64,000 nt of DNA from JBDHWI01 sp964590135 (GTDB lineage: Bacteria; Chloroflexota; Anaerolineae; J036; Brachytrichaceae): positions 1 through 64,000 of the forward strand of contig CAZPVX010000026.1 in assembly GCA_964590135.1 (NCBI GenBank), given 5' to 3'. This document shows positions 8,163 to 16,838 of this stretch, piece by piece. The number at the start of each line of letters is the position of its first letter. The first letter of the stretch is position 1. Below the pieces are notes generated by a model that worked only from the letters and a program-made list of their open reading frames with translations, had not been told where the DNA came from and made no database searches. A program made the translations under genes and the position numbers.

Positions 8163-9272
8163 TCACTTTGTGAGAGCCTGCTTAACCTCTGTGTAAATTG
8201 GCAGCGGTTCCAGCGAGGGCGTGACGAAAGTGAAGTGATCGCGATAGCCGCGCGCCGGCGCCGGCAGCTTGAACACCCAGAACGCCACGCTCTTCACCCA
8301 GGGCCAGTGCGCTTTGGCGTAATCGAGCGCGTCGGTGGTGTAGCGAATGCGTTGCGCCGGCGTCACTCCATTCACCCAGTTCGGGTCGTCGTTCCAGCCG
8401 GCCTCGGTGACGTAGATCGGGGAGTTGTCTCCATGCTGCTGCATGATGTCGCGCAATAGCTCCACGCGGCGGAAGTTGATGCGTTGCGGGTCGGGTGCGT
8501 CCGCCGGCGCAAAGGTCGTGCCGTAGCTGTGGGCGGCCAGCGCATCAAACACCCGCTCGCCCTGATCGAGGGCGGCATACATCTCCTCAAGATACTTAAG
8601 GTCGCTCAGCGCCACATCGCGGTTGCGCTCGGTTGTCGGTGCGAGCGCGCCGACCAGCACCATCGTGGTTGGGTTGGCCTTTTTGATGGCTGGATATGCG
8701 ACGCGCAGCAGCGCGACATATGCTGCCGGATCGACCCGCCGCATGCCCCACTCGTTGTTCAGGTTCGGCTCGTTCCACACGATGATGTGATCGACTCTGC
8801 TCCGGTAACGCGCGGCAAAGGCCGCCGCGAAGTCTGCAAAGTCCTGATAGTACGTTGGGTCGAGATGGGTGAAGGTGGTGTCCGCCGGCCTGGCCCATGC
8901 CGGCACGAAGCCCAGCCGCGCAATCACGCGCAAGCCCTGCCGATTGGCGTGTTCAATGATGCGATCTGCGCTGGCCCACTCGAACCGCCCCTTGCGCTGC
9001 TCGTAATAGGCCCAGGGGAAAAACTCCACCAGCCACGGCGCGCCCATCTCGCGTTGCATCTCCATGCCGCGCTGGATCTTCCACAATTCCGCCTCGTCTA
9101 CATAGCGCGTGTGCAGGCCGGCGAGTGGATTGCTTGTCAGCACCGTTTGCTGCGGGCCGAGCGTGACCAACAGAGGCGCCGGCTGCGCCTGCATCAGCAG
9201 CCACGCGAGGATGGCCATGCCGGCGAGGCTTCGGAGCATGCTTTTGCTAAAACGATTCACGCCGGTTGACAT
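8163..9272 (-). CDS. Secreted clan-A glycoside hydrolase (GH39/GH5-like)
   Basis: A 369-residue protein: N-terminal signal anchor (residues ~13-31), then a TIM barrel. The acid/base Glu168 sits in VWNEPN and the nucleophile Glu290 in YVTEAGW, both canonical for clan A; FEWASADRII and VIARLGFVPAWA are the early barrel strands. It would cleave or remodel a glycan outside the cytoplasm; substrate unknown. Its barrel is clearly related to the N-terminal half of the large glycosidase/ligase fusion at 25.5-28.8 kb. The start is uncertain: ATG 9272 overlaps a TACAAT that could be the -10 element for an in-frame GTG at 9260. Confidence 0.85.
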   Translation of the reverse strand: MSTGVNRFSKSMLRSLAGMAILAWLLMQAQPAPLLVTLGPQQTVLTSNPLAGLHTRYVDEAELWKIQRGMEMQREMGAPWLVEFFPWAYYEQRKGRFEWASADRIIEHANRQGLRVIARLGFVPAWARPADTTFTHLDPTYYQDFADFAAAFAARYRSRVDHIIVWNEPNLNNEWGMRRVDPAAYVALLRVAYPAIKKANPTTMVLVGALAPTTERNRDVALSDLKYLEEMYAALDQGERVFDALAAHSYGTTFAPADAPDPQRINFRRVELLRDIMQQHGDNSPIYVTEAGWNDDPNWVNGVTPAQRIRYTTDALDYAKAHWPWVKSVAFWVFKLPAPARGYRDHFTFVTPSLEPLPIYTEVKQALTK

Positions 9273-9344
9273 TGTAAGCAGGCCACATTACACATGGCAT
9301 ACTCAAAATCACTGCGCCCGTCTGTGGCAAAGAGAGGACAACCC

Positions 9345-10205
9345 ATGCAACCCGAATTGATTGCTGATTACCACTGCGAATGCGGTGAAGGCCCGCTCTG
9401 GCATCCCCTGCAAAAGCGCCTGTACTGGCTCGATATCGTCAATCCGCGCATGTTCTGGTACGACCCCGGCACCGGCCGGCATGAGCAGTTCAATGTTGGC
9501 CGCACCGTCGGCGGCTACACCTTTCAGGCCGACGGTTCGCTGCTGTTGTTCATGGATCGCGGCAGCGTGGGTGTGTGGCGCAACGGCAAGCTCACACTGA
9601 TCGTCGATGAAATTCCCGACGAAGTGACCACCCGCTTCAACGACGTTCACGCCGATACGATGGGGCGCGTGTTCTGCGGCACCATGCCGACGAAGGATCG
9701 CCCTGGCCGGCTCTATCGCCTCGACCGTGACGGCAGCATCCACAAGGTGCTGGATGGCATTAGCTGCTCCAACGGCATGGGCTTCACGCTTGATCGCAAG
9801 CAGATGTACTACACCGACAGCGAGGCCTACACGATCTATCTGTTCGATTACGACGAAGCGACCGGCAGTTTGAGCAACCAGCGCATCTTTGTGCAGCACG
9901 CTGCGGAGCTTGGCCTGCCAGATGGCATGACGGTGGACGCGCAGGGCTATGTGTGGAGCGCGCATTGGGACGGCAATGCGCTCTTTCGCTACAACCCGCA
10001 GGGCGAAGAAGTGATGCGCATCCCGTTCCCGGCGAAGAAGGTGTCGTCGGTCACTTTTGGCGGTAACGATTACAGCGACATGTATGTAACCACCGCCGGC
10101 GGCGACAACAAGCCGGCAGAGGGCGAGGGCGCCGGCGCGCTCTTTCACCTGCGCGTCCCGGGTGTGCGCGGTCTGCCGGAGTACTACTCGCGGATTGGCT
10201 TGTGA
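9345..10205 (+). CDS. SMP-30/gluconolactonase-family sugar lactonase
   Basis: A 286-residue six-bladed propeller of the SMP-30/LRE family, which hydrolyses sugar lactones with a divalent metal. The family metal glutamate is Glu15 in CGEGPLW, with RFNDVHAD and LPDGMTVDAQG as the other two metal-site segments. The start is chosen at ATG 9345 because an AGAGAGGA ribosome site lies six bases before it; the frame is open to 9294 without such support. It leads a three-gene sugar group with galactokinase (23 bases downstream) and an SDR epimerase, suggesting use of an aldose or aldonolactone. Confidence 0.85.
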   Translation: MQPELIADYHCECGEGPLWHPLQKRLYWLDIVNPRMFWYDPGTGRHEQFNVGRTVGGYTFQADGSLLLFMDRGSVGVWRNGKLTLIVDEIPDEVTTRFNDVHADTMGRVFCGTMPTKDRPGRLYRLDRDGSIHKVLDGISCSNGMGFTLDRKQMYYTDSEAYTIYLFDYDEATGSLSNQRIFVQHAAELGLPDGMTVDAQGYVWSAHWDGNALFRYNPQGEEVMRIPFPAKKVSSVTFGGNDYSDMYVTTAGGDNKPAEGEGAGALFHLRVPGVRGLPEYYSRIGL

Positions 10206-10214
10206 AATCCCGCG

Positions 10215-10220
10215 TACACT
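10215..10220 (+). promoter_or_regulatory. -10 box eight bases before galK
   Basis: TACACT ending eight bases before ATG 10229, placed within the 23-base gap after the lactonase stop. It suggests galK has its own leaderless transcript in addition to any read-through. Confidence 0.45.
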
Positions 10221-10228
10221 AAGCAGCA

Positions 10229-11374
10229 ATGAACACTGAAGAGTTGATAGCCCGCTTCAGGCAGGAATATGGTCAGGCGCCGGCCTTTGTGGCGCGCGCG
10301 CCTGGCCGCGTCAACCTGATCGGCGAGCACACCGATTACAACGATGGCTTTGTGCTGCCGATGGCGATTGATCGCGACGTGACCATCGTGGGCCGGCGGC
10401 GCGATGACCGTGTCGTGCGTCTGCTCTCTGCCAACTTCGACACGCGCGCCGAGTTCTTGCTCGACCATATCACGCGGCTCGACAAGGACACCTGGAGCAA
10501 TTACAACCGCGGCGTGGCCGATGTGTTGCAAAAGGAAGGCCACGCGCTCAGCGGCTTTGACGGCGTGGTGTTTGGCAACGTGCCAATTGGTAGCGGCCTG
10601 TCGTCATCGGCGGCGACCGAGATGGCGACGATGATGGCGTTCAGCGCGGCGACGCCGGCGCTGAAGCTCGACGGCGTGACGATGGCGCGCCTCTCGCAAC
10701 GCGCAGAGAACCAGTTTGTCGGCGTGAACTGCGGCATCATGGATCAGTTCATCTCATCCCTCGGCAAGCAGGGTCATGCGCTGTTCATCGACTGCCGCTC
10801 ACTGGAATATCAGCTCGTGCCGATGGTGACGGGTGTAACGGTGCTGGTGGTGAACACCAACGCTTCACGCAGTCTGGCGGCCAGCGCCTACAACGAGCGC
10901 CGCGCGCAGTGCGAAGAGGCGTCGCGCATCTTTGGCGTGCGGGCGCTGCGCGACGTGAGCGTGGAGACGTTCGAACGCCGGCAGGGTGAATTGCCCGATC
11001 TGATCGCCAGGCGCGTCTCGCATGTGATCTACGAAAATCAGCGCGTGCTGGATGCGGTGGAGGTCTTGCGTGCCGGCGATGTGGTGCGCTTTGGCCAGCT
11101 GATGAATCAGAGCCACGACAGCCTGCGCGATCTATACGAGGTGAGCAGCAAAGAGCTGGATGCGGTGGTGGACATCGCGCGCGAGATGCGCGGGGTGCAT
11201 GGCGCGCGCATGACGGGCGCCGGCTTTGGCGGTTGTGCCATTGCATTGGTGAACGACGAGCACGCCGGCGCGCTGGCCGAGCGCATGCAGGAAGAATATC
11301 CGCGCCGCACCGGCAAACAACCCAATATCTACGCCTGCGTCGCCAGCGCCGGCGCTAGCTGGGCCGCGCTATAG
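10229..11374 (+). CDS. galK: Galactokinase
   Basis: A 381-residue GHMP kinase that phosphorylates galactose at C1 in the Leloir pathway. All three GHMP motifs are present: the galactokinase signature GRVNLIGEHTDYNDG from residue ~27, the ATP loop GSGLSSSAA near 124, and MTGAGFGGC near 329. CGIMDQF carries the catalytic aspartate. Length matches bacterial GalK. galT and galE are not adjacent, but the next gene is an SDR of the epimerase fold, 11 bases downstream. Confidence 0.95.
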   Translation: MNTEELIARFRQEYGQAPAFVARAPGRVNLIGEHTDYNDGFVLPMAIDRDVTIVGRRRDDRVVRLLSANFDTRAEFLLDHITRLDKDTWSNYNRGVADVLQKEGHALSGFDGVVFGNVPIGSGLSSSAATEMATMMAFSAATPALKLDGVTMARLSQRAENQFVGVNCGIMDQFISSLGKQGHALFIDCRSLEYQLVPMVTGVTVLVVNTNASRSLAASAYNERRAQCEEASRIFGVRALRDVSVETFERRQGELPDLIARRVSHVIYENQRVLDAVEVLRAGDVVRFGQLMNQSHDSLRDLYEVSSKELDAVVDIAREMRGVHGARMTGAGFGGCAIALVNDEHAGALAERMQEEYPRRTGKQPNIYACVASAGASWAAL

Positions 11375-11375
11375 T
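11370..11375 (+). promoter_or_regulatory. -10 box overlapping the galK stop
   Basis: TATAGT overlaps the galK stop codon and ends ten bases before ATG 11386. It fits the short-leader pattern seen elsewhere in the window. Confidence 0.4.
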
Positions 11376-11385
11376 TCGGTCTGCA

Positions 11386-12420
11386 ATGAAGTTTCTCATC
11401 ACCGGCGGGGCCGGCTTTCTGGGCATCAATCTCGTTCGATATCTTCTGGATCGGCAATGCGAGGTCGTCTCATACGACCTCGCGCCATTCGATTATCCTG
11501 AGCGAGACCGCGTCACCGCCATCAGCGGCGATATTCGCGATCGCGCCGCGCTGGACGAGGCGATGGCCGGCGTCGACCAAGTCATTCACACCGCCGCCGC
11601 GCTGCCGCTCTATTCCAAAGAAGACATCTATTCGACCGACATCGTTGGCACGCGCAATGTGATCGAAGCGGCCTATGCTGCGCACTGCCAGCGTGTGATT
11701 CACGTGTCATCGACGGCGGTCTATGGCATCCCCGATCATCACCCGCTGGTCGAAACTGACAGGTTGCAAGGCGTCGGCCCGTATGGCGAGGCGAAGATCG
11801 AAGCGGAGAATATCTGTCTCGAATATCGCGCCAAGGGCATGTGCATCCCGATCATCCGCCCCAAATCGTTCATCGGGCCGGAGCGTCTGGGCGTGTTTGC
11901 GCTGCTGTATGACTGGGCCAGCACCGGCCACGGCTTCCCGGTGCTGGGTGACGGCAAAAATCCGTATCAGTATCTCGATGTCGAGGATCTGTGCGAGGCG
12001 ATCTGGCTGTGCGCCACACTGCCGTGCGAGAAGACCAACGACACCTTCAACATCGGCGCGAAGGTGTTCGGCACGATGGGCGAAGATTTTCAGGCTGTGC
12101 TGGATCACGCCGGCTTCGGCAAGAAGATCACCCCTTTCCCCGCCGAGCCAATGATCTGGGTGCTGCGCGGACTGGAGGCCTTCAAGCTCTCGCCACTCTA
12201 TAAATGGGTCTACGAAACGATGTCGAAGGAATCCTTCGTGTCGATTGAGAAGGCCGAGCGCGTGCTGGGTTACGCGCCGAAATACAGCAACAAGGATGCG
12301 CTGATCCGCAACTACGACTGGTACATCGCCAATGTCGAGAAGATTCAGCACACATCTGGCGTTTCGCACCGTGTGCCGTGGAAGCAGGGCGTACTGGGCG
12401 TGGCGAAGCGGTTTTTCTAG
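11386..12420 (+). CDS. NAD-dependent epimerase/dehydratase (extended SDR)
   Basis: A 344-residue extended SDR. The nucleotide site GGAGFLG is at residues 7-13 and the catalytic pair Tyr133/Lys137 is in PYGEAK; VSSTAVYG (from 108) supplies the serine/threonine. The C-terminal part (GLEAFKLSPLYKWVYET) differs from GalE, so it is not simply assigned as UDP-galactose epimerase; relatives act on nucleotide sugars or sterol-like substrates. Position after galK suggests a sugar role. A terminator six bases downstream closes the sugar group. Confidence 0.8.
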   Translation: MKFLITGGAGFLGINLVRYLLDRQCEVVSYDLAPFDYPERDRVTAISGDIRDRAALDEAMAGVDQVIHTAAALPLYSKEDIYSTDIVGTRNVIEAAYAAHCQRVIHVSSTAVYGIPDHHPLVETDRLQGVGPYGEAKIEAENICLEYRAKGMCIPIIRPKSFIGPERLGVFALLYDWASTGHGFPVLGDGKNPYQYLDVEDLCEAIWLCATLPCEKTNDTFNIGAKVFGTMGEDFQAVLDHAGFGKKITPFPAEPMIWVLRGLEAFKLSPLYKWVYETMSKESFVSIEKAERVLGYAPKYSNKDALIRNYDWYIANVEKIQHTSGVSHRVPWKQGVLGVAKRFF

Positions 12421-12426
12421 CGCAGT

Positions 12427-12453
12427 CAAGCCTGACAGGCTTGCTCTATTTTT
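12427..12453 (+). terminator. Terminator after the sugar group
   Basis: A 7-bp stem (12427-12433 with 12437-12443) with a GAC loop, followed by CTCTATTTTT. It sits six bases after the epimerase stop. Confidence 0.65.
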
Positions 12454-12575
12454 CTCGAGACATGTTTCAAAAATAGCATGTGTTGCTGACACGAATTGCG
12501 CCGGCATCCCCACAAACTTCATCATTTCCGCATCATCGCGTTTTTCGTGCCATGTAATCTCTGCATGAAGCACGA

Positions 12576-12603
12576 TTCACCGTAGCTGCATCCGCCCTAC
12601 ACT
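12576..12603 (+). promoter_or_regulatory. Promoter directly before comEC
   Basis: TTCACC (12576-12581), a 16-base spacer, and TACACT (12598-12603) ending six bases before ATG 12610. This predicts a leaderless comEC transcript. The rest of the 189-base gap after the sugar terminator shows nothing else. Confidence 0.45.
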
Positions 12604-12609
12604 GGCGCG

Positions 12610-14904
12610 ATGAGGCTGGCGCGCACGTCGCCATTTGCGCTGATCGCGCTGGGGTTAGCCGCTGGCGTCTGGCTGGCCACGCAGTTCGCCGTTCCAATGT
12701 GGCTCGGCCTGATGGCGCTCGCGCTGGCCGGCCTCGCCCTCTTCGCCGCTCGCAGCGTCCGTGCTGCATCTGACGTGCTATGGCTGATCGGCATCCTCGC
12801 CGTGCTCCTTTTTGGTGTGTTGCGCGCTACTGCTGCGCTTCCCAACCCTGCGCCCAACTCCATCGCCCGCTACAACGGCAAAGCCATCTTGATGGAAGGC
12901 GTGGTAACCGAAGAACCGGATGTGCGCCCAGACCAGACGCAGCTGCGTGTGCAGCCGCTGCGCGTGTTAAGCAATGGCAAGGTCGATGAGGACATCAATG
13001 ATTTGGTGTTGGTGCGAGTGAGGAGTGACTCTGCCCCTGCCCACTCCCAAGCAGAGGGGCTTGTCGTGTGGCGTTATGGCGATGTGGTGCGCGTGGAAGG
13101 TCGGCTCGAAGCACCGCCGCGCATGAGCACCTTCGACTATCGCGAATACCTTGCCCGCAAGGGAGTGTTCGCGATGATGTCCAGACCTGACGACATCGAA
13201 CGCATCGGCGAAAACGCCGGCGCGCCGCTGCATGCGCAACTGCTGCTATTCAAAGATCGTGTGCGCCAGACTGTGAAGCAAATCCTGCCCCAGCCAGAAT
13301 CGGCGCTGCTGAATGGCATTCTGATCGGTGACGACAATGACATCACCGACGAACTGAAGAACGCCTTTCGTCGCACCGGCACCTCACATATCGTCGCCAT
13401 CAGCGGTTTCAACGTCAGCATCGTCATCGCGCTGGTTGTGCCGCTGCTGGGCCGGCTGATCGGCGCGCGCCGCGCGTCACAGGTGGCGCTGCCGGCGATT
13501 GCGCTCTACGTCATCTTTGTCGGCATGTCGGCGTCGGTCGTGCGCGCCGCGCTGATGTCCAGCCTCGCGCTGGTTGGACTGATGTTTTGGCGTAGGGGCT
13601 TCACGCTGAACACACTGTGTGCCGCCGCTGTCATCATGCTCGTTGTCGACCCCAATCTGCTCTACGACGTCGGTTTCCAACTCAGCTTCATGGCGACGCT
13701 GGGGCTGGTGCTGTATGCCAATCGCTTCACCGCGCCGGCAGAGCGCTGGGTCAACGCACATGTCGTTTCGCCGCGCTTGCGCAAGCCGGCCATGCTGGTG
13801 ACCGAGGGCGTGCTGGTGACGACTGCCGCACAGGTGACGACGCTGCCGCTCATTCTGGTCACCTTCAACCAGATCAGCAATGTCGCGTTGCTGGTCAATG
13901 CGATCGTGCTGCCGCTGCAGCCGGCGGTGATGGTGCTGGGTGCGCTGGCAGCAGCAGTCGGTGTGGTCAGTATTCCCATTGGCGGAATCGTCGCGTGGCC
14001 GGCGTATCTTTTTCTCGCCGGCACCATCCGCCCGGTCGAATGGTTCAGCCAGTTCGATGCAGCGGCCATGCCGGTGTATGGCTTCGGCAACGCAGCGGTT
14101 GCGCTGTATTACATCGCGCTGATCGCCATCACGGCCTTCATTTCGGCCGCGCCAACAACGCAGATCGCCGTGCGCCGCGTTGTGCGGGCGCAGCGCAAGA
14201 CCATTGCGATGGTCGTGCTTGGCGCAATCGCGCTCGCCGGCGGCATCGTCTATGCCTTGCAACAGCCTGATGGCAAACTGCACGCCACCTTCGCCGGCAA
14301 CAGCGCGGTGCTGCAAACACCGCAGGGCCGGCGCATCGTGTTTGCCGGCGGCGGCAACCTCGTGCCGATGATCGAGCAGGCCATGCCAGCGTGGGATGCA
14401 TCCATCGACCTGCTGATCGTGCCGGCGGACAGCGACCGCGCCGCCAGCGATGTTCTGCCCATCCTGCAGCGCTTTGCTGTGAAGTCGATTGCGCTGGTGC
14501 AAAGCGGTGTGCTGACTGAGACGCGCGCGGCCATCGCGGCCCACACGCCGGCCTCAACGCTGCTGCAAATAACCGGCAAGGAGCGTGTCGTGCAGGTTGA
14601 GCCAGATGTCGAAGTGCGGCTGGTGAACGCCGGCGGGATTGTGGCAATTGCGTCGCATGGGCGGGCATGCGTGGCGCTGCTCGGCTCTGCGTTTGCAACG
14701 CCGGCGATGCAGGGCTGCGATCTTGTATTCACCGATGCGCGCGATGCCACCGCGTTACAGGCGCTGAAGTCGCGCTGGGTCGTGTGGAGCGATGCCACTA
14801 ACGCGCCGGCAGAGAGCGCCAATGTCCGCACAGTCAGCCTGCGCGATGTCGAGCGCATCCACTTCATCAGCGCCGGCGGGCGATTTACGCTGGCTGGGCA
14901 GTAA
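12610..14904 (+). CDS. comEC: ComEC/Rec2-type DNA uptake channel with a degenerate C-terminal domain
   Basis: A 764-residue membrane protein in ComEC order: two N-terminal helices, a DUF4131-like extracellular domain (~75-200), then the competence core with SHIVAISGFNVS (259-270) and many helices to ~550. It would form the inner-membrane channel for single-stranded DNA. The final ~210 residues align in position with the metallo-beta-lactamase domain (KLHATF, VLQTPQGRRIVFAGGG) but lack the DVGQGDA segment and the HxHxDH metal motif, which reads IVPADSDRAA near 603. Nuclease activity is therefore probably lost. No other competence gene is nearby. Confidence 0.85.
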   Translation: MRLARTSPFALIALGLAAGVWLATQFAVPMWLGLMALALAGLALFAARSVRAASDVLWLIGILAVLLFGVLRATAALPNPAPNSIARYNGKAILMEGVVTEEPDVRPDQTQLRVQPLRVLSNGKVDEDINDLVLVRVRSDSAPAHSQAEGLVVWRYGDVVRVEGRLEAPPRMSTFDYREYLARKGVFAMMSRPDDIERIGENAGAPLHAQLLLFKDRVRQTVKQILPQPESALLNGILIGDDNDITDELKNAFRRTGTSHIVAISGFNVSIVIALVVPLLGRLIGARRASQVALPAIALYVIFVGMSASVVRAALMSSLALVGLMFWRRGFTLNTLCAAAVIMLVVDPNLLYDVGFQLSFMATLGLVLYANRFTAPAERWVNAHVVSPRLRKPAMLVTEGVLVTTAAQVTTLPLILVTFNQISNVALLVNAIVLPLQPAVMVLGALAAAVGVVSIPIGGIVAWPAYLFLAGTIRPVEWFSQFDAAAMPVYGFGNAAVALYYIALIAITAFISAAPTTQIAVRRVVRAQRKTIAMVVLGAIALAGGIVYALQQPDGKLHATFAGNSAVLQTPQGRRIVFAGGGNLVPMIEQAMPAWDASIDLLIVPADSDRAASDVLPILQRFAVKSIALVQSGVLTETRAAIAAHTPASTLLQITGKERVVQVEPDVEVRLVNAGGIVAIASHGRACVALLGSAFATPAMQGCDLVFTDARDATALQALKSRWVVWSDATNAPAESANVRTVSLRDVERIHFISAGGRFTLAGQ

Positions 14905-14953
14905 TGCAACAGTCTGTTTGGTTTCGCTCAATCCAACAATCTCGCAGCTTCTG

Positions 14954-14959
14954 TATAAT
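14954..14959 (+). promoter_or_regulatory. -10 box before the Xer recombinase
   Basis: Perfect TATAATC. It ends eight bases before an in-frame GTG (14968) and 17 before ATG 14977, so it could give either a leaderless GTG start or a very short leader carrying AGGTGA. Confidence 0.5.
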
Positions 14960-14976
14960 CGAATCAGGTGATTTTT

Positions 14977-15921
14977 ATGGAATGGCGCAGCACTGTTAAC
15001 GAATTTCTAGATTATCGTCAGCGCGTCAAGCAATCGTCGGCGAACACCATCATGGCGTATCGCAACGATTTATCGCAGCTGACCGATTATTTCATCGCGA
15101 CCATGCCCAGCGATGCGCGCTGGCATGACGTGAAACCTGAGCATATCGATGCTTACGTGGCGCGATTGACCTCAGGCGGCTATACCCCATCCACTGCTGC
15201 GCGCAAAATTGCAGCGATGAAGACCTTGTTTCACTGGTTGGGGCAGGATCATGGTGACAGCCCACGCTACATCACCGATGACCCCACGCTGCATCTTCGC
15301 TCGCCGAAGGTGCAGAAGCGCGCGCCGCGTGTGTTGACTGAGGAGGAGATCAACCGGCTGTTCGAGGCTACCTCGCGCATGCCGCCCCCGCGCTCACTGC
15401 GCGACCGCGCGCTGTTGGAAGTGATTTACTCCACCGGCATGCGCGTGTCAGAGGCGATCAGCCTGACGCTGGACGACATCGACTTTGAAGCGATGGCGGT
15501 GCGCTGCGTGGGCCGCGGCACCCGCCAGCGTGTCGCACCGCTCACCGAGAACGCAGTCAGCATCCTGCGCGAATACCTCGATCATGCGCGCGCCGACATG
15601 ATGGGCAGCGCCACGACCGACTTTGTATTTCTGAATCCGCTCGGCACCAAGCTGACGCGGCAAGCGGTATGGCAACTCACGCGGTCATTGGCGGCGCAGG
15701 CCGGCATCGCCGGCGAACTCACGCCGCACACTCTGCGCCATTCGCGCGCCGCGCATATGCTGAACAGCGGTGAAGACATCAAACGCGTGCAGGAGTGGCT
15801 TGGCCATGCCAACCTCGCCACCACACAAATGTATCGCCCAGCTTCAAGCGCGAACAAGGAGACCAGTCTCGTGGTGGTGAATGCCGAGCCGGCGCCGGTG
15901 GCCGAAGAATACCAACCATGA
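14977..15921 (+). CDS. Tyrosine recombinase, XerC/XerD family
   Basis: About 314 residues, the normal Xer length, with a SAM-like N-terminal core-binding domain (STVNEFLDY, NTIMAYRNDL) and a catalytic domain. Numbered from the GTG at 14968, the catalytic residues are Arg159 (TGMRVSEA), His254 and Arg257 (HTLRH), His280 (LGHANL) and Tyr289 (TTQMY). The beta-hairpin lysine of GKGNKER is replaced (GRGTRQR). It probably resolves chromosome dimers, but an integrase for a lost element is not excluded. ATG 14977 is chosen for its AGGTGA site five bases upstream. The stop overlaps the next start by four bases (ATGA). Confidence 0.85.
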   Translation: MEWRSTVNEFLDYRQRVKQSSANTIMAYRNDLSQLTDYFIATMPSDARWHDVKPEHIDAYVARLTSGGYTPSTAARKIAAMKTLFHWLGQDHGDSPRYITDDPTLHLRSPKVQKRAPRVLTEEEINRLFEATSRMPPPRSLRDRALLEVIYSTGMRVSEAISLTLDDIDFEAMAVRCVGRGTRQRVAPLTENAVSILREYLDHARADMMGSATTDFVFLNPLGTKLTRQAVWQLTRSLAAQAGIAGELTPHTLRHSRAAHMLNSGEDIKRVQEWLGHANLATTQMYRPASSANKETSLVVVNAEPAPVAEEYQP

Positions 15922-16787
15922 CCCAAGATCCAACTCATTCTGCCCATCCGCCACTCCATGAAATGATCAAACATGCCGCAGCTTTTTTGCGTCAGGTTGA
16001 TCCGCGTCCGTGGCGGGTGTTGCTGGTGCTGGGCAGCGGTTTGGGCGCGCTGGCCGATGAAGTGCAGGACGCCATCCACGTGCCATACAGCGATGTGCCG
16101 GGCTTTGCGCGCTCGACAGTGCAGGGCCACAAGGGGCGCTATGTGCTTGGCACCATGCACGACATTCCAGTGGCGGTGATGCAGGGACGAATGCACTTTT
16201 ACGAAGGGCACCCCCTGTGGCAGATTACTCTGCCAGTGCGGGTGGCGAAGGCGATGGGCGTGAAGGCGATGATCATCACCAACGCCGCCGGCGGCATCAA
16301 CCGCGATTTCAACATCGCCGATGTGATGCTGATCAACGATCACATCAACTTCATCGGCATGGCCGGCAACAACCCGCTGATCGGTCCGAACCTTGATGAG
16401 CAGGGGCCGCGCTTTCCAGAGATGACGACCGCGTATGATGCAACGCTGCGCGCGGCGGCGCTGGCTGTGGCAAGTGAGAGCGGCGTCGATTTGAAGCAGG
16501 GTGTGTATGCCGGCCTCGCCGGCCCATGCTTCGAGACGCCGGCAGAATTGCGCTTTTTGCGCGCGATTGGCGCGGATGCGGTGGGCATGTCGACGGTGAA
16601 TGAGGTGGTGGTGGCGCGGCACGCCGGCATCCGCGTGCTGGGACTGAGCGGCATCACCAACGTGGCGCGATTGAGCGCCGACGAGGGCGCGCCGCCGACG
16701 CACGACGAGGTAATGGAGGCCGGCGTCGCCATCGCGCCGAAAATGTTCAACATCATTCGCGGCGTCATGGCGAAGCATATGTTGTGA
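15918..16787 (+). CDS. punA: Purine nucleoside phosphorylase (inosine/guanosine type)
   Basis: A 289-residue trimeric-type PNP that splits 6-oxopurine nucleosides with phosphate for purine salvage. Visible landmarks are the phosphate loop LGSGLG near residue 36, GRMHFYEGH, ITNAAGGIN, AGPCFETPAE with the purine-binding glutamate, and GMSTVNEVVVARH with the base-recognition Asn. Length is normal. Translation is likely coupled to the recombinase gene by the ATGA overlap; the pairing has no obvious functional reason. Confidence 0.93.
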   Translation: MTQDPTHSAHPPLHEMIKHAAAFLRQVDPRPWRVLLVLGSGLGALADEVQDAIHVPYSDVPGFARSTVQGHKGRYVLGTMHDIPVAVMQGRMHFYEGHPLWQITLPVRVAKAMGVKAMIITNAAGGINRDFNIADVMLINDHINFIGMAGNNPLIGPNLDEQGPRFPEMTTAYDATLRAAALAVASESGVDLKQGVYAGLAGPCFETPAELRFLRAIGADAVGMSTVNEVVVARHAGIRVLGLSGITNVARLSADEGAPPTHDEVMEAGVAIAPKMFNIIRGVMAKHML

Positions 16788-16838
16788 GCAAGCGTGATGC
16801 ATCACGGGGATTGCATTGTGTTGAGAGGTTCGTAGTTC

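Noticed and set aside
13477..14544. 355-codon reverse open frame
   Set aside because: Antisense to the ComEC core; Asp/His/Arg-rich and motif-free.
14977..15921. Possible prophage or integron integrase
   Set aside because: No att repeats, cassette genes or phage genes flank it; housekeeping genes are on both sides.
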